Shown: positions 38,901 to 49,056 of the stretch, in pieces
Layout: each line of letters starts with the position of its first letter
How positions within the stretch are numbered: position 1 is the first letter of the stretch
Assembly (NCBI GenBank): GCA_020091685.1
Contig: CM034603.1
Coordinates: forward strand, 11,452,683 to 11,516,682
Length of the DNA: 64,000 nucleotides
Source of the DNA: Lutjanus erythropterus
Lineage: Eukaryota; Chordata; Actinopteri; Lutjaniformes; Lutjanidae
Direction of reading: 5' to 3'
The notes under the pieces: model-generated
Database searches by the model: none
What the model was told of the DNA's origin: nothing
The model's input: only the letters and a program-made list of their open reading frames with translations
Program-made: the position numbers and the translations under genes

Positions 38901-39655
38901 TGTTGTCGTCTGACTTTGGTGGGTCTGAATTGCCCTTTTAAAACACCAAGGTCACACAACAACACAAACAAACTAACACATCGAGGAAGTGGTAGACCAG
39001 CAAACCCTGTGTGTTGAGAGGTAGACTTGCTGATTTCGCCTGTGGAGTTTGGTTGGTTAGAGAGCTTTTTGGCCCCGTCAGAAAAGGCTGTCTGAAAATA
39101 TTCTAAATATACATTTTGCTGCTGACCCTGTCCGCAGCCGTACATTGGTTAGCTTCGTTTGCCAGTCTTCTTGTTGTCTCTCCAAAACAGGAGGTGAACG
39201 CTTTCTACTGTTGCTAACACAATGACTATTTATAAGTATCTCTAACAACCCCACATAAAATAACTCAAACTATTCCTTTAAACCCTCTACTGGACTTAAT
39301 GAGAGATATTAAGATGCCTTGAAAATGAGAGGTTATGTCGTCAACATCTAGTATAAGGTGTGAGTGGGTGCTGCTAGTAACAGTGGAGGCTGCTGAAACA
39401 CAAGAAGTGATGATGACATTAGTGATCAGAGTGAGGTGACTTACAGAGAGGATGGTGATAAGAATGCCAGCAGCGCTAAGCACACCGTCGCTAATGGTGT
39501 CTCCATTTTTGGCCGGGTACTTGATGGACTCATCATCGCAGTAAAACCCTCTACGGTAAGGCTGAACAGCGCTGGTCTCAATGACCAAGAAAGGCAGGCC
39601 GGCTAGTGTGAAGAAGCGGTGAGCGGCACAGAGAGAAACAGGGTGGTGGGGATGG

Positions 39656-39692
<37 letters not shown>

Positions 39693-42600
39693 GTGCTGGG
39701 TTAATGAAACGCAAATTACAGAGGTCGCAGGTACAAGCAAGAGGCAACGAGAGAACATCTGGGACCGGCTCAACTCATTCAGAGGTCGTAATCTGTGACT
39801 AATCAAGAAATAATCACTCCAGCGTTGTTCAATATTTAGTATTAGCTAGTGGAACATTTTGAGCAGAAGTTTTTAAAGGACCATATTTTTGTATGTTTTA
39901 GCCTCTTAAGGATAAATCATGTACTTTACTGCTGGCCATTTTCCAATACACACCATGTGGTTTTAGACAGATCTCTATTTCACCAGGCTGCCATTAATTT
40001 CCATTAATTTCCCTACAGAATGCCAATGAAGTGGCAGACAATTGGAAGCAAAAGGAACGTAAAATACACGTTTAGTCAGTTCACATTTTTAGAGCACAAC
40101 GTGTATTATGGCCTTGTGGCAATGCAAGTCAACTTAATAATATCAACTAGCAAAAACAGGGTACAACAGCGTAGCTTTAAGTCTTAAATGAAAATGAAAT
40201 AATCCCCCAAACTCAAAGGTCTTTAAATTAAAGTGAAGTGATCTAAACCTTAAGTTATCTAATGTTAGCAAAACACTAGCCTACTGGCTAGTTAGCTTTT
40301 ACAGGTCCCCCAGAAATGTGATTTTCTTTTCAACATAGACGTGTCTAGTACAGTACGAGTTTCTGCTGGGTACCAAACATGCTCAACGAAGAGTGAAAAG
40401 GGGCGGGACTTAGGAAGGGTCAGTGGTCATAAAAATGGTTCAGGTTCAGGTGCACAGTCTCCATAACAACTGTGCAAACTCCACCTGCTGATGAAGACCA
40501 GGGGATGTGAGTGAAAGCCTTTGAGTTAAGAATATTTTTGTTAGGAAAGTACGTGACAATTAGTTAAGCTAAATTACATAAACTTCCTTATTGTTTTGAC
40601 ATAAGAGCTTAATGTAAATTGCATTTTTAGCTGTTCAGCAGTTGTTTCATTACACATGACTATTTTCAAGGTCAATAAAGAACCGTCAAGCTCAGCAAAT
40701 CTTTGGCATTTTTACTTGATGAATTATTGTAACAGTTAATATATTTTCTTACAGTATTAAATTTAATGGAAAGCATTGGCCACCTCGGCTCTAGGGTAAG
40801 AAATCAATTCTGAAAGCTTATAATAACATACAGTAGCTTTGGAAAATGTTGGCAGTAATATACAGTATACATGATTTAAAGCTAATGAGGTACAACATGC
40901 AAAACCACTGAGTGTGACTCAGAGTCTGTCGGACCAATCATGTCCTCTGAGGTGTCACAAGCCAACCGTTGGATGAACTGAGCGTGTCCCAACATATGCT
41001 CTCTAGTCCCCCTCCTGCAGCACCACAGCAGGACTTACTGACACCACGGGCACAGAGACGCCCACGGCTGTGAGCACCGTGTTGGACACCGTGCTGCTCT
41101 TATAGGTCAGCTTGATGCTGTTGTCATTGCAGAAGAATCCTCTCTGGTAAGGCGGGAAGGGAGATTTGTGCAAAAACACGGCAACAAGCAACACTGTATG
41201 GTTGGACACACACACACACACACATGCACACAAACAGACACACACACATACAAGCAGAGGTCAGACAGCTCTTTAAAACAAAACAATGAACAGCTGCATC
41301 AATAAATATTATCAACATGAAGGCCAACAGAAAAGCACACAAATACAGAGTCACAGGAGTGCCATAAAAAATAAATAAGTAAAATAATAATAAATGTGGA
41401 AATGATTAGAGAAATATATAAAAGTATAAATAAATGTTTAAGGATGGAGTCAAATAGCAAAATAAAAAAAATAAAAAAAGCATTTTCAATTGTTAAAAAA
41501 TGTATGTGTTCATTTATGTCTGTGTAAAATATATCCATTTATTTTTTTACATATAAAAACTTTCCTGCACAGTTCTAAAATGTTGCTATTTTTTATTTTA
41601 TTTTTTGCTTGAATTTAGTTATTTACGAATCCTGCCAGGAATAGACCACTCAAACTCTTTGTTTGATGCAAATCCCTGCAAAAATCATAGCATAATCATT
41701 TTAATAAGAAATAAGAATAAATGTGTAAAAATGACCATTCAAATGGGAAATCAAATTTCAATTGCAAAAAAAAAAAAAAGGATTTTTTTATTTTTTATTT
41801 TCAAATACAAAAGTTAATGAGCAGATAAATGTGAAAATAAATGAACATGCTTAAAATACTAATAATGACTACATGTATCTTATTAATAATGCACAATTCA
41901 TGAATAAAGGCACAAGGTGCTTATTGAAAAAAAGACCACAACACTGATAAAACAAGAAAAACAAAAACAAGTGAAATAATGACCGCTTTATATTTTGTTA
42001 TCAAGCTTTATATTTCCACATTTATTGTCTTATTGTTTTACAGATTTATTCTATTTTATGGCACATTTTGACGCCATACACAAAGACAAATCTCAGACAA
42101 TCATACACGACTTTAAAACTCCCAGCAGACATGTCTTCTGGTTAAGTATCTAATCCTGTTTTCAAAACAGATGATGATGCTGTCTTGAGAAAATAAACAA
42201 AATAAAATCTGATGAAACTAATGCCAAAAATCAAAGTTTCATCAACACTTTAGACTTCAGTAAACCTTTTTGTGCTTAACTGATCTCAAACAGGATGAGT
42301 TAGAGCTAAGAGGGTTGGATGTGTCATGTTAATAGAGACCATTGCTGCTAACTGACAAGAAAAAAACCCACAGACACTATCAGAGTCTCCCTCCCCTGCC
42401 TGCAGAGGCTTTCAAGTGCACTTAAAAAGGACCACTTTAAGATGCCTCGGGGGGGTGTCTGCGTCTGATCAATTTAGTGTCTTTTGCCACTTAAAGTGGC
42501 AAAAAGATCTTATTTATCTCCTGACAACAAACACAGAGTGGGTGTAGCTAAGATGCAAGCCAAAAAGCGACAGCTTATTTTCCCCACGTACCAAAGGCTT

Positions 42601-44940
42601 CAATGGAGGGACTTTGAAATTTGAGTGTGGACGTGTGGTACCCAGGGGAGGCCTCAAATCTCTGACAGAATTTAGAAAACACACTTTCAAATCACTTCAA
42701 AGCGGCGTTTAACTGATGGTGGAGCTTTCAAGTGGCGCTTTGAATAATTCTGCGATCTGCCGATACAAAGGAAAACAAACATCTCCCTCTCGCACGCTCT
42801 CTTCCTCCGGCTCGCCGTCTCAAACGCTAGAAAGCGCCGGGGTGCAGAGGTCAGTGCTGAGAGCTGCTGAAGGCAGGACGGTTGTGTTTGTGGTGCAGAG
42901 GGGTGTGGGGGTGATTTCTTAAACCAAATGTCAACACACGCTTCAGTTGCTGAGCCCCTCAGCCGGTTACATCCACACAGCTGACTCTGGCCTTTGAAGG
43001 TCCAGCTGGGTTGGGCTCAGGTTACAGACAGAGCTCTGCTGCATGATGGGAACTCCAGAGTGCTGGCCTTCCCTCCGCATTCAGCAGGATTTCACATTAT
43101 TAACTGTCTCGTTTTCATTCTCGCCGTACAAACAAATACCTGGACGGAGCTACAATCAGCTCCGGAGCAGGTCTGGTGTCGGGAGAAAGAGCAGGGAGGT
43201 ACGTCTCAGAGTTCTGCAACTGTAAAAATATACAGTACTTTAATCCTGAATGTCTGACCCCCTCAGTTTGCTTAGCCTGGCCATGAACAGAACCACACAG
43301 ACCTTCCCAAGACAGGCACTTTGGCTGGCCAGACAACAACACAACCCCCCTGCTGAGAGTGCTGGATGTGAGAGACGTTAACAACAGAGTGCTGATGCCG
43401 TATCACAGAAACGTCCTTAAGTTAAGATAGAAAGGGCCGAAAAATGGATTTTTAGTATTACTGATGGAAATCCCCCCCCCCCCCCCCCGTTAGGCCAGCT
43501 TAATGGTTATCTTAAAGTTAATACAGATCATTTAAGATTTTATGAAATCAGGATGCTTGTCTGTCTTAGGTTAGGACAGAAACATTGGCTTGTAATTGTT
43601 CATCTGTAATGGCTTTTTTTTTCTAAATAAGCTCCTAACTTTTATTACCATGGTTAGTAAACAGTTAAGATATGATCTGAAAGTTATGAAGTTTCTGTGA
43701 TACGGCCCCTGACCCCTGTAGACGCCTCTAAACACATTTACAGACCAGATACAAAACCACAAGGCCCAGAGGCAGAGGGCAGAGACGGATGAGACAGAGA
43801 GGTAGAAAACAGATTGATGAGATAAACTGTCCACAGATTTAAATGGATGGGTCAAGTGCTTCAATCAGCTGATTGGAAAGAAGGGGGGGGGAAAAACACA
43901 ACCACAGTGAGACACTGTCAAGTCCTGTTTTCCAGACACTCAGCTGGGTTTTCTTCTACGACCCCTTCCATCCGTCTAAACAGTGCAGCATCAGCACTGA
44001 GCGCAGCACGTTAGGATTTTCCCCTCCTACCCTCTTCCTCCTTTCCCGCTTCTGACAGGCTGGGGAGAGGAAGGAGGAGGAGGAGGAGGAGGGTGTCCTC
44101 GTCCTGCCAACAACAACACCAGTCAGCAGGCGTGGGTATGTCTTTTGCATTAGCTCAACATCAACCCCAAAGACAACAGAAACAAACAAAATGGACCTGG
44201 AGGGAGTTTAGTTTCCCCTGAGATTTAGTTCCTAATGTCCACATCAGGTGTCTTCTGTTCGATTTTTGCCTCTGAAGCAGTTTGCTTTACAGTCAACTTA
44301 TTGAAAATAAACAAATACTGTAAATGAAGACTGATGATGACTTTTCAGCACAAAACTGAGCAGTGCCTCACATCAAAGTATGAGAGAAAACCTTTTTTTT
44401 TTCTCATTCGCCTTTCCCCCAATTCAGTGCTGGCAGTTCTACTACAGCTGCAGCTTGTGGAAACTAGAATCAATGTATAACCCTCACGCTGAATTAAATC
44501 CCCACCATATTTTGGAGGCATTCGCCAAAACGCAGAGTGCGACTATTAAAATAAACACACGCACATTTTCCACTTGCAGGGATCTCTCACTGTCTGGCGT
44601 ACAAATGTATACATGTCTGAGGTAGTTGTGGTGTACACACAGATGCAGTTGTTTTTACTCTTAGCAGCCCCCACGCACAACCTGCCCCCTGTCCATCCGT
44701 CTGTCTCTGTCTGTCAGTCGGGCCTGCTGCAAAGCTTAGCTCATAGTTCCACTGTGGAGGGGAAACCAGGTCTGCTGTTCGGGTTAAATAAAAGTGCATG
44801 TGCAAGGAATTGCTCGTGGCTATAACTGCTGCTTTTCTTCTGTTTCTCTGCTCCTTTTATTATTCAAGAGTAGGAGGTATTTCACACAAGACAGTTTACA
44901 TTTACATATATCTGTTCCTTCTCTGCTCCCATAGACACAG

Positions 44941-44996
<56 letters not shown>

Positions 44997-47294
44997 CTCT
45001 TACAATACATGTACATTAGGCATGCTAATGATTAGTCTAATCATGAAACATTTAATCACCATTAAGAATTTAACTGATTAAAAATGAATGATTTGATAAT
45101 TAATCAAGAGTCTACAAATGGAACTAACTGCACCTCACTTAGCGTTTTTTTTGGTGGAGTCATTTGTTGAATAAGGAAAATTAAACATGAAATGAAAGAA
45201 AAATGAGAGAAAACCCCCCGAAATGAATGAAAATGAAGGGAAAAAGTAAAAATTACATACATTTTGTATCTTATTGATTAACTGATGAATCTTTGTAGAT
45301 ACAAACATAAATGCATCATACACAGCAACATTACATATAAAGGACATGGATACATTTATGCACATATATATGACCTTGTATGAACATTCTTACATTCAGC
45401 ATACAGACATAAGGGCTGCAACTCACAATTGTTTTCATTATTGATTAATCTCACAATTATTTTCAAGAACAATCAATTGATTGCTTAGTCTATAAAATGT
45501 GATAAATGCTCGTCACAATTTCTCAGAGCCAAAATTAACAAATTCAGATGCAAACCCTTACATTTAAGAAGCTGGAACCAGCAAGTGTTTGATAAAGTAC
45601 ATATTTATCCATCTAGACAGTTTTGGTATGAGTTTTGTAAATACTGACTGTAGAGTGTTTGCCGTCTCTGCAATATAACGTCAAGTTCAAATGTATTTGT
45701 TTGGTGCTTTGGGCACCACAAGCTGGGTTCCATATAGGTCTATATCCAAGGCTGATATCTCTAAAACTTGGCAAAAACAATCTAGATAGATAAACAGCAC
45801 TACAGATAATAACTGAATACTGTTTGTAGTTTTGATTTTGGGGTGAACTGTCCCTTTAAACTTAAACTAATGACCCAGTGCAATTTTTAACTGTTTAAAC
45901 TGGCTGTTATAATTGGGCAGCACCTGTTTCTTTTCAGGACCCTTTCAGCCTAATTTATTACTTCAACTGACACTTCAACTCCAAGTTCAACTGAATCTTC
46001 AGCTTTTTAAGGTACTTTGACTTTAACTGGGTAAAACTTCATTTTCTCTCAGCCCTTCAATTTTAGCAGGCGTTTCAACTTATTTAACTGTAGGCTATTT
46101 CAACTGACACTTAAGTGTCTTTCAGTATTTGCACTATTTAAATGTTTTAGGTACACATTATTAGCACACCTGATAGAGATCAAACTTTTGTTAGTTCATT
46201 TTAAAGGGTTAGTTCAACCAAATTACAAACCTGGAGATGCTTTACTTTCTTCTTTATGCATGACATAAATACCACAAGCATAAGATACCATCAACATCAC
46301 AAAAAAAAATGTAATTTGGGTGAACTGACCAATTAAACTCAACTGTCCACAATTTGTACCTGGTTCAACAAAAGAGCCTCACAAAACTTAAAAAAACAGT
46401 GCAGTTGTTGGTGATTAACCACCTTTTTTTGCTACTGAACTAGAGCAAAAGTACATGGAAACATTATAAGATGATTAAGTGGAAAACAAGAAAGCCACCT
46501 GCCACGGCTTAATGTCAAGTGAACCTGGTCACCTCACCAGGACTTTGAGGAAACAAACGAAATAACAGCTGTCTGCTTTCCTCAGCATTATTTAGCAGCA
46601 TTCAGATCCAGTCACCACTAAATCAGGGCGCATTAAGACTAATGTTATCTTTAATGGCACTGATGGTGACTGAAGATCGTATCCCTGCAGGAGAGATATA
46701 TCTGAAAATACTAGACGTGCAATCAGTGTGTGAGAATGGAGGAGTGGCGTCTGATTACCAGTAAAGACCCACCATTTCCTCCTTGTGGCTGCTCTCTTTA
46801 TACCACATCTTCAGCCAGAAAAACGCTGCTGGTTTGTTGACAAGCTTCTCTGTGGGAAGTTATGTACATAGAGAGCAAATCACTGGGATTTACCCGCCAT
46901 AGAGACAAAAACTAGACCAAAACTAAATATAACTTGTCAGAAAAAGACTGTTTATACTGTAGTTTGTTTTAACAATAGTTGGACTGGTGCTTTTCCCATG
47001 AACTGCTGTTCGCACTCATGTTCTTACAATAACGGTTCACAGAACACATTGGAAAACTATATATGTTTCATCTAAGAGAAAATAAATTAGAGAAATTAGT
47101 GAAAGGTCAGAGGTTCAAGCCCCAAGGTCTGACAAACCCTTTGAAGGACTTTTGGGTTCAAACGTCAATGCACCAAAAATGTTTCACCCACAATAACAAC
47201 CTTAACCCAGCGTCTGCAGCTGTTAAACATCACAGGACCTGTGCTGATGAACATACACACACTCAGGTCTGACCTTTTCACCACTTCCCTTAAT

Positions 47295-47350
<56 letters not shown>

Positions 47351-48046
47351 TATGCCAGATGTTGAGATCAAGAGAATTCCTGCTGGTGAGGAATGTGAGC
47401 CATTCTGGAAAATATAATGAGGAGTCAAAGCAAGCAGGGGTACAGTACAGGTGTGGGTGGAGACCAAAGAAATATATCCCTCCTGGAGCAATTTAACTTC
47501 TCCTTCGCCAGCACTGTTTTTTTTAACTTCCACTACCTACCCCTATGTATTTTATGGAAAATATGTAGATTTTGTGCTATTAAAGCTAAATGTGTCAGAT
47601 ACAGTTACTGATGGGGCATCACTTGTTGCTTTGGTAACAGCTGGTGTAGCTATCTAAAATGTTTTCAACATTTTGGCTAACAACTATGATTATTAGCATT
47701 TGTTTTTGACATTTTATTAATCTAACTGACATTTATCTAGCTTAATCCATCAGGACAGTATCAATGGAAATGTGTTTTTACTCTGTAGTTAAGTATGGAT
47801 GCAACAATACCACGATAAAAAGTCCACACAATATTTACCACAATTTTAAAATAAACAAAGAAAAAAATACTACTTGAAAAATGGTCTTTTATATATCTAA
47901 AAAGGTGCAGAAATGTACATATCATATCATATGTGTGCAACATTTTTTGTTGGTATACAATTAATTTGACCTTTTAACTTAAAGTGGTCTTGCTTTCCTT
48001 TATTATTAACATAAACTAAAAGTAGCCAGCCATGACCTTAGCATGT

Positions 48047-48095
<49 letters not shown>

Positions 48096-49056
48096 GCATG
48101 TACTGCCCTTGGCAATAAATATTTGAATTCACCAATACATGTAAAATCACAAGGTATAATATAATGTTGTATAATATTGTGGTACATATCGTCATGTTTC
48201 TGTACAATATTGAGACGTATTTGTTTAACTGCAATATTACGATATGTGATATATTGTTACATCTTTTATTGTGATATTTGACATTGGTATATCCCAATTG
48301 TAGCTAGCAAAAACATTTAAAGAAGTTTAGCTAAGAAAAATGTTTAAATGTTAATTAGCATAAACTTGGTTATAATACAATGTTGTAGAACTGTGGAAGA
48401 TATTGTCACATTTCGCTATTGAGACTTTTTTTTAATGTTGTTTCATCTTTTGTGATATTCAATACATTGTTAAATCCTAGGTGTAGCTCAAACATTTTTT
48501 AAAATAGTACAGACAAGTGGTTAAATAAGAATTACATTAGTGAGAATATAATGTTAGTTAAAGTACCTTAATAGTTTTGTTCTATTGCATTTATTAATTT
48601 AACTGACAAGCTTTACCCATCAGGACAGCATCAATATAAACATGAAATTCTTGGCCAGTACACAATAATGTTATACTCATATAAACAACAGTCACAGACT
48701 ATAGAGAATATTATAACGATATTAAGTTAAACTGTATCTTATGGCAAATACACAGTATGTAGTTGAAAAGTAATCAGAAAGTTATTTAGAACATGATTAA
48801 AATAAAAGAAAAAAGTTTAGAACATTAGTTACAATGAAATAGGAGGATATAAAAAGCCCAAAATTGACTGTTGAGTATCACAAAGTGCTTGTATTAGTAA
48901 AAGTGATGGATGTTATTGATAACATGAACACAGACTGGGGTTCTTACCTAGAAACAGACAGAACAGATCCACTCCGACCAGTAACTTTCTCCTGCTGTGG
49001 TCTTTGCAGTTATTGTTGTTCAGTGAACTCCCGCCGTTCCTCGTCTCGGCTGCCAT
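32929..49056 (-). CDS. plpp3: Phospholipid phosphatase 3-like (lipid phosphate phosphatase), complete
   Basis: Exons on the minus strand: 49056-48948, then either 41193-41039 (2b) or 39602-39445 (2a), then 34624-34344, 34248-34191, 34102-33926 and 33057-32929. With 2a the protein is 303 aa (human PLPP3 is 311). It is a membrane enzyme with six expected transmembrane helices and an outward-facing active site that removes phosphate from LPA, S1P, phosphatidate and ceramide-1-phosphate. The three PAP2 motifs are intact: K139-V-S-V-G-R-M-R-P147, S188-G-H190, and S235-R-V-S-D-H-K-H242-H-P-T-D246. N161-C-S is a glycosylation sequon. Exon 1 (MAAETRNGG..., ending [11 protein letters not shown]) and the stretches [18 protein letters not shown] and [12 protein letters not shown] are those of PLPP3 rather than PLPP1 or PLPP2. 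The RGD of human PLPP3 is absent. The neighbour fyb2 on the same strand agrees with human synteny. Confidence 0.96.
33517..33745. repeat. Dispersed fish repeat (ATTAATC / TCACAATTTC type), copy 1
   Basis: It contains GATTAATCATTTAGTCAATAAATG, ATGTTCATCACAATTTCACAG and AGTGACGTCTCCA. The same blocks recur, diverged, at 45414-45560 and, on the other strand, at 53600-53900 and 63470-63735. It lies in plpp3 intron 5. Confidence 0.6.
35130..35450. repeat. Dispersed ATA-rich repeat, copy 2
   Basis: GATCTATATCGGTATCAGTG, TATATGTTGTCCAAC and CCCCCAAAATCTAGTATTGG are related, in inverted orientation, to 7195-7430. It lies in the plpp3 intron before exon 3. Confidence 0.45.
35900..36520 (-). promoter_or_regulatory. 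GC/CpG-rich, purine-asymmetric segment in a plpp3 intron; candidate internal promoter
   Basis: Inside an AT-rich intron this stretch has many CpGs (GGCGCGCTTGGACGGGG, GGCGACGTG, GCACGTCGGGGGCACG). From about 36151 to 36368 the plus strand is almost all purine. On the minus strand a consensus donor (GGCACAG then GTAAAC) ends at 35909, so an alternative first exon joining to exon 3 (34624) is possible. The only minus-strand ATG frame in it is short. Without transcript data this stays a hypothesis. Confidence 0.35.
38253..39280. mobile_element. 1-kb fold-back element (AAAGGGATAGT family), copy a
   Basis: The left end AAAGGGATAGTCTGAATTAT, GTGGGGTTGTATGAGATACTTAT is mirrored by the right end AAGTATCTCTAACAACCCCA, CTCAAACTATTCCTTTA. 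Inner blocks are also mirrored: GAAATCAGTCATTTTACCTC on the left against GTAGACTTGCTGATTTCGCC on the right. The whole element is therefore a long imperfect palindrome. It lies in a plpp3 intron, 165 bp downstream of exon 2a. Confidence 0.75.
39445..39602 (-). CDS. plpp3: plpp3 alternative exon 2a
   Basis: 158 nt; acceptor TTCACACTAG, donor GTAAGT; enters in phase 1 and leaves in phase 0. It encodes residues 37-89, starting [20 protein letters not shown], then [10 protein letters not shown]. This is the version present in human PLPP3. It supplies the end of the first transmembrane helix, the first outer loop and the start of the second helix. Confidence 0.95.
39662..39687. repeat. GA microsatellite
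   Basis: About thirteen GA dinucleotides, just upstream of plpp3 exon 2a in transcript direction. Confidence 0.9.
41039..41193 (-). CDS. plpp3: plpp3 alternative exon 2b
   Basis: 155 nt; acceptor CATACAG, donor GTAAGT; also phase 1 in and phase 0 out, one codon shorter than 2a. It encodes [20 protein letters not shown], then [20 protein letters not shown] and [12 protein letters not shown]. The first 16 residues to the shared PY align position for position with 2a. QRGFFC.DNSI and STV.(S/N)TVL resemble the alternative second exon I recall for mammalian PLPP1. Including both exons, or neither, breaks the frame, so the two are mutually exclusive by phase. Confidence 0.85.
41206..41250. repeat. 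CA microsatellite next to plpp3 exon 2b
   Basis: An interrupted CA run sits 13 bp upstream of the exon 2b acceptor, so on the transcript it is a GU-rich tract followed by the short stretch TCCAACCATACAG. The usual pyrimidine tract is weak here. Confidence 0.85.
43397..43706. mobile_element. MITE with perfect 16-bp TIR, copy 3 of 3
   Basis: The left end GCCGTATCACAGAAAC is the exact reverse complement of the right end GTTTCTGTGATACGGC, bounding 310 bp. The interior shares AATGGTTATCTTAAAGTTA, CATCTGTAATGGC and ACCATGGTTAGTAAAC with the copies at 1609 and 10230. A poly-C run lies at about 43471-43488. It is in plpp3 intron 1. Confidence 0.8.
44941..44994. repeat. CA microsatellite
   Basis: About 26 uninterrupted CA dinucleotides in plpp3 intron 1. 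Confidence 0.95.
45414..45560. repeat. Dispersed fish repeat (ATTAATC / TCACAATTTC type), copy 2
   Basis: GGGCTGCAACTCACAATTGT, TTATTGATTAATC and CTCGTCACAATTTCTCAGAG match the same family as 33517-33745. Confidence 0.55.
46199..46338. mobile_element. Short palindromic MITE
   Basis: The left part TTAAAGGGTTAGTTCAACCAAATTAC is mirrored by GTAATTTGGGTGAACTGACCAATTAA on the right, with a loop of about 90 bp. This is a fold-back element of a common fish type. Confidence 0.65.
47300..47350. repeat. CA-TA compound microsatellite
   Basis: About 19 CA units run directly into about six TA units. Confidence 0.95.
47697..48720. repeat. AT-rich local duplication in plpp3 intron 1, with a 45-base poly-A
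   Basis: Blocks recur in order. CATTTTATTAATCTAACTGACA, CATCAGGACAGTATCAAT (47709 on) returns at 48590 (TTTATTAATTTAACTGACAA, CATCAGGACAGCATCAAT). ATAATGTTG...ATTGTGG...TATTGAGAC (48161 on) returns at 48378. A run of 45 A lies at 48049-48093. No coding content is seen. Confidence 0.55.

Noticed and set aside
42700-42920. CpG-containing block in plpp3 intron 1 as an alternative first exon
   Set aside because: Some CpG enrichment, but no minus-strand ATG frame ending at a donor in the right phase; too weak to call.
48049-48093. Poly-A run as tail of a retrocopy
   Set aside because: The sequence to its left shows no cDNA-like or LINE/SINE body and no target duplication was seen; it may be a simple expansion.
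32929-49056. Identity as plpp1 or plpp2
   Set aside because: The exon 1 ending, the [10 protein letters not shown] stretch and the [12 protein letters not shown] block fit PLPP3; PLPP1 and PLPP2 read QSLTDIAK or QSLTDLAK and differ in the other blocks.
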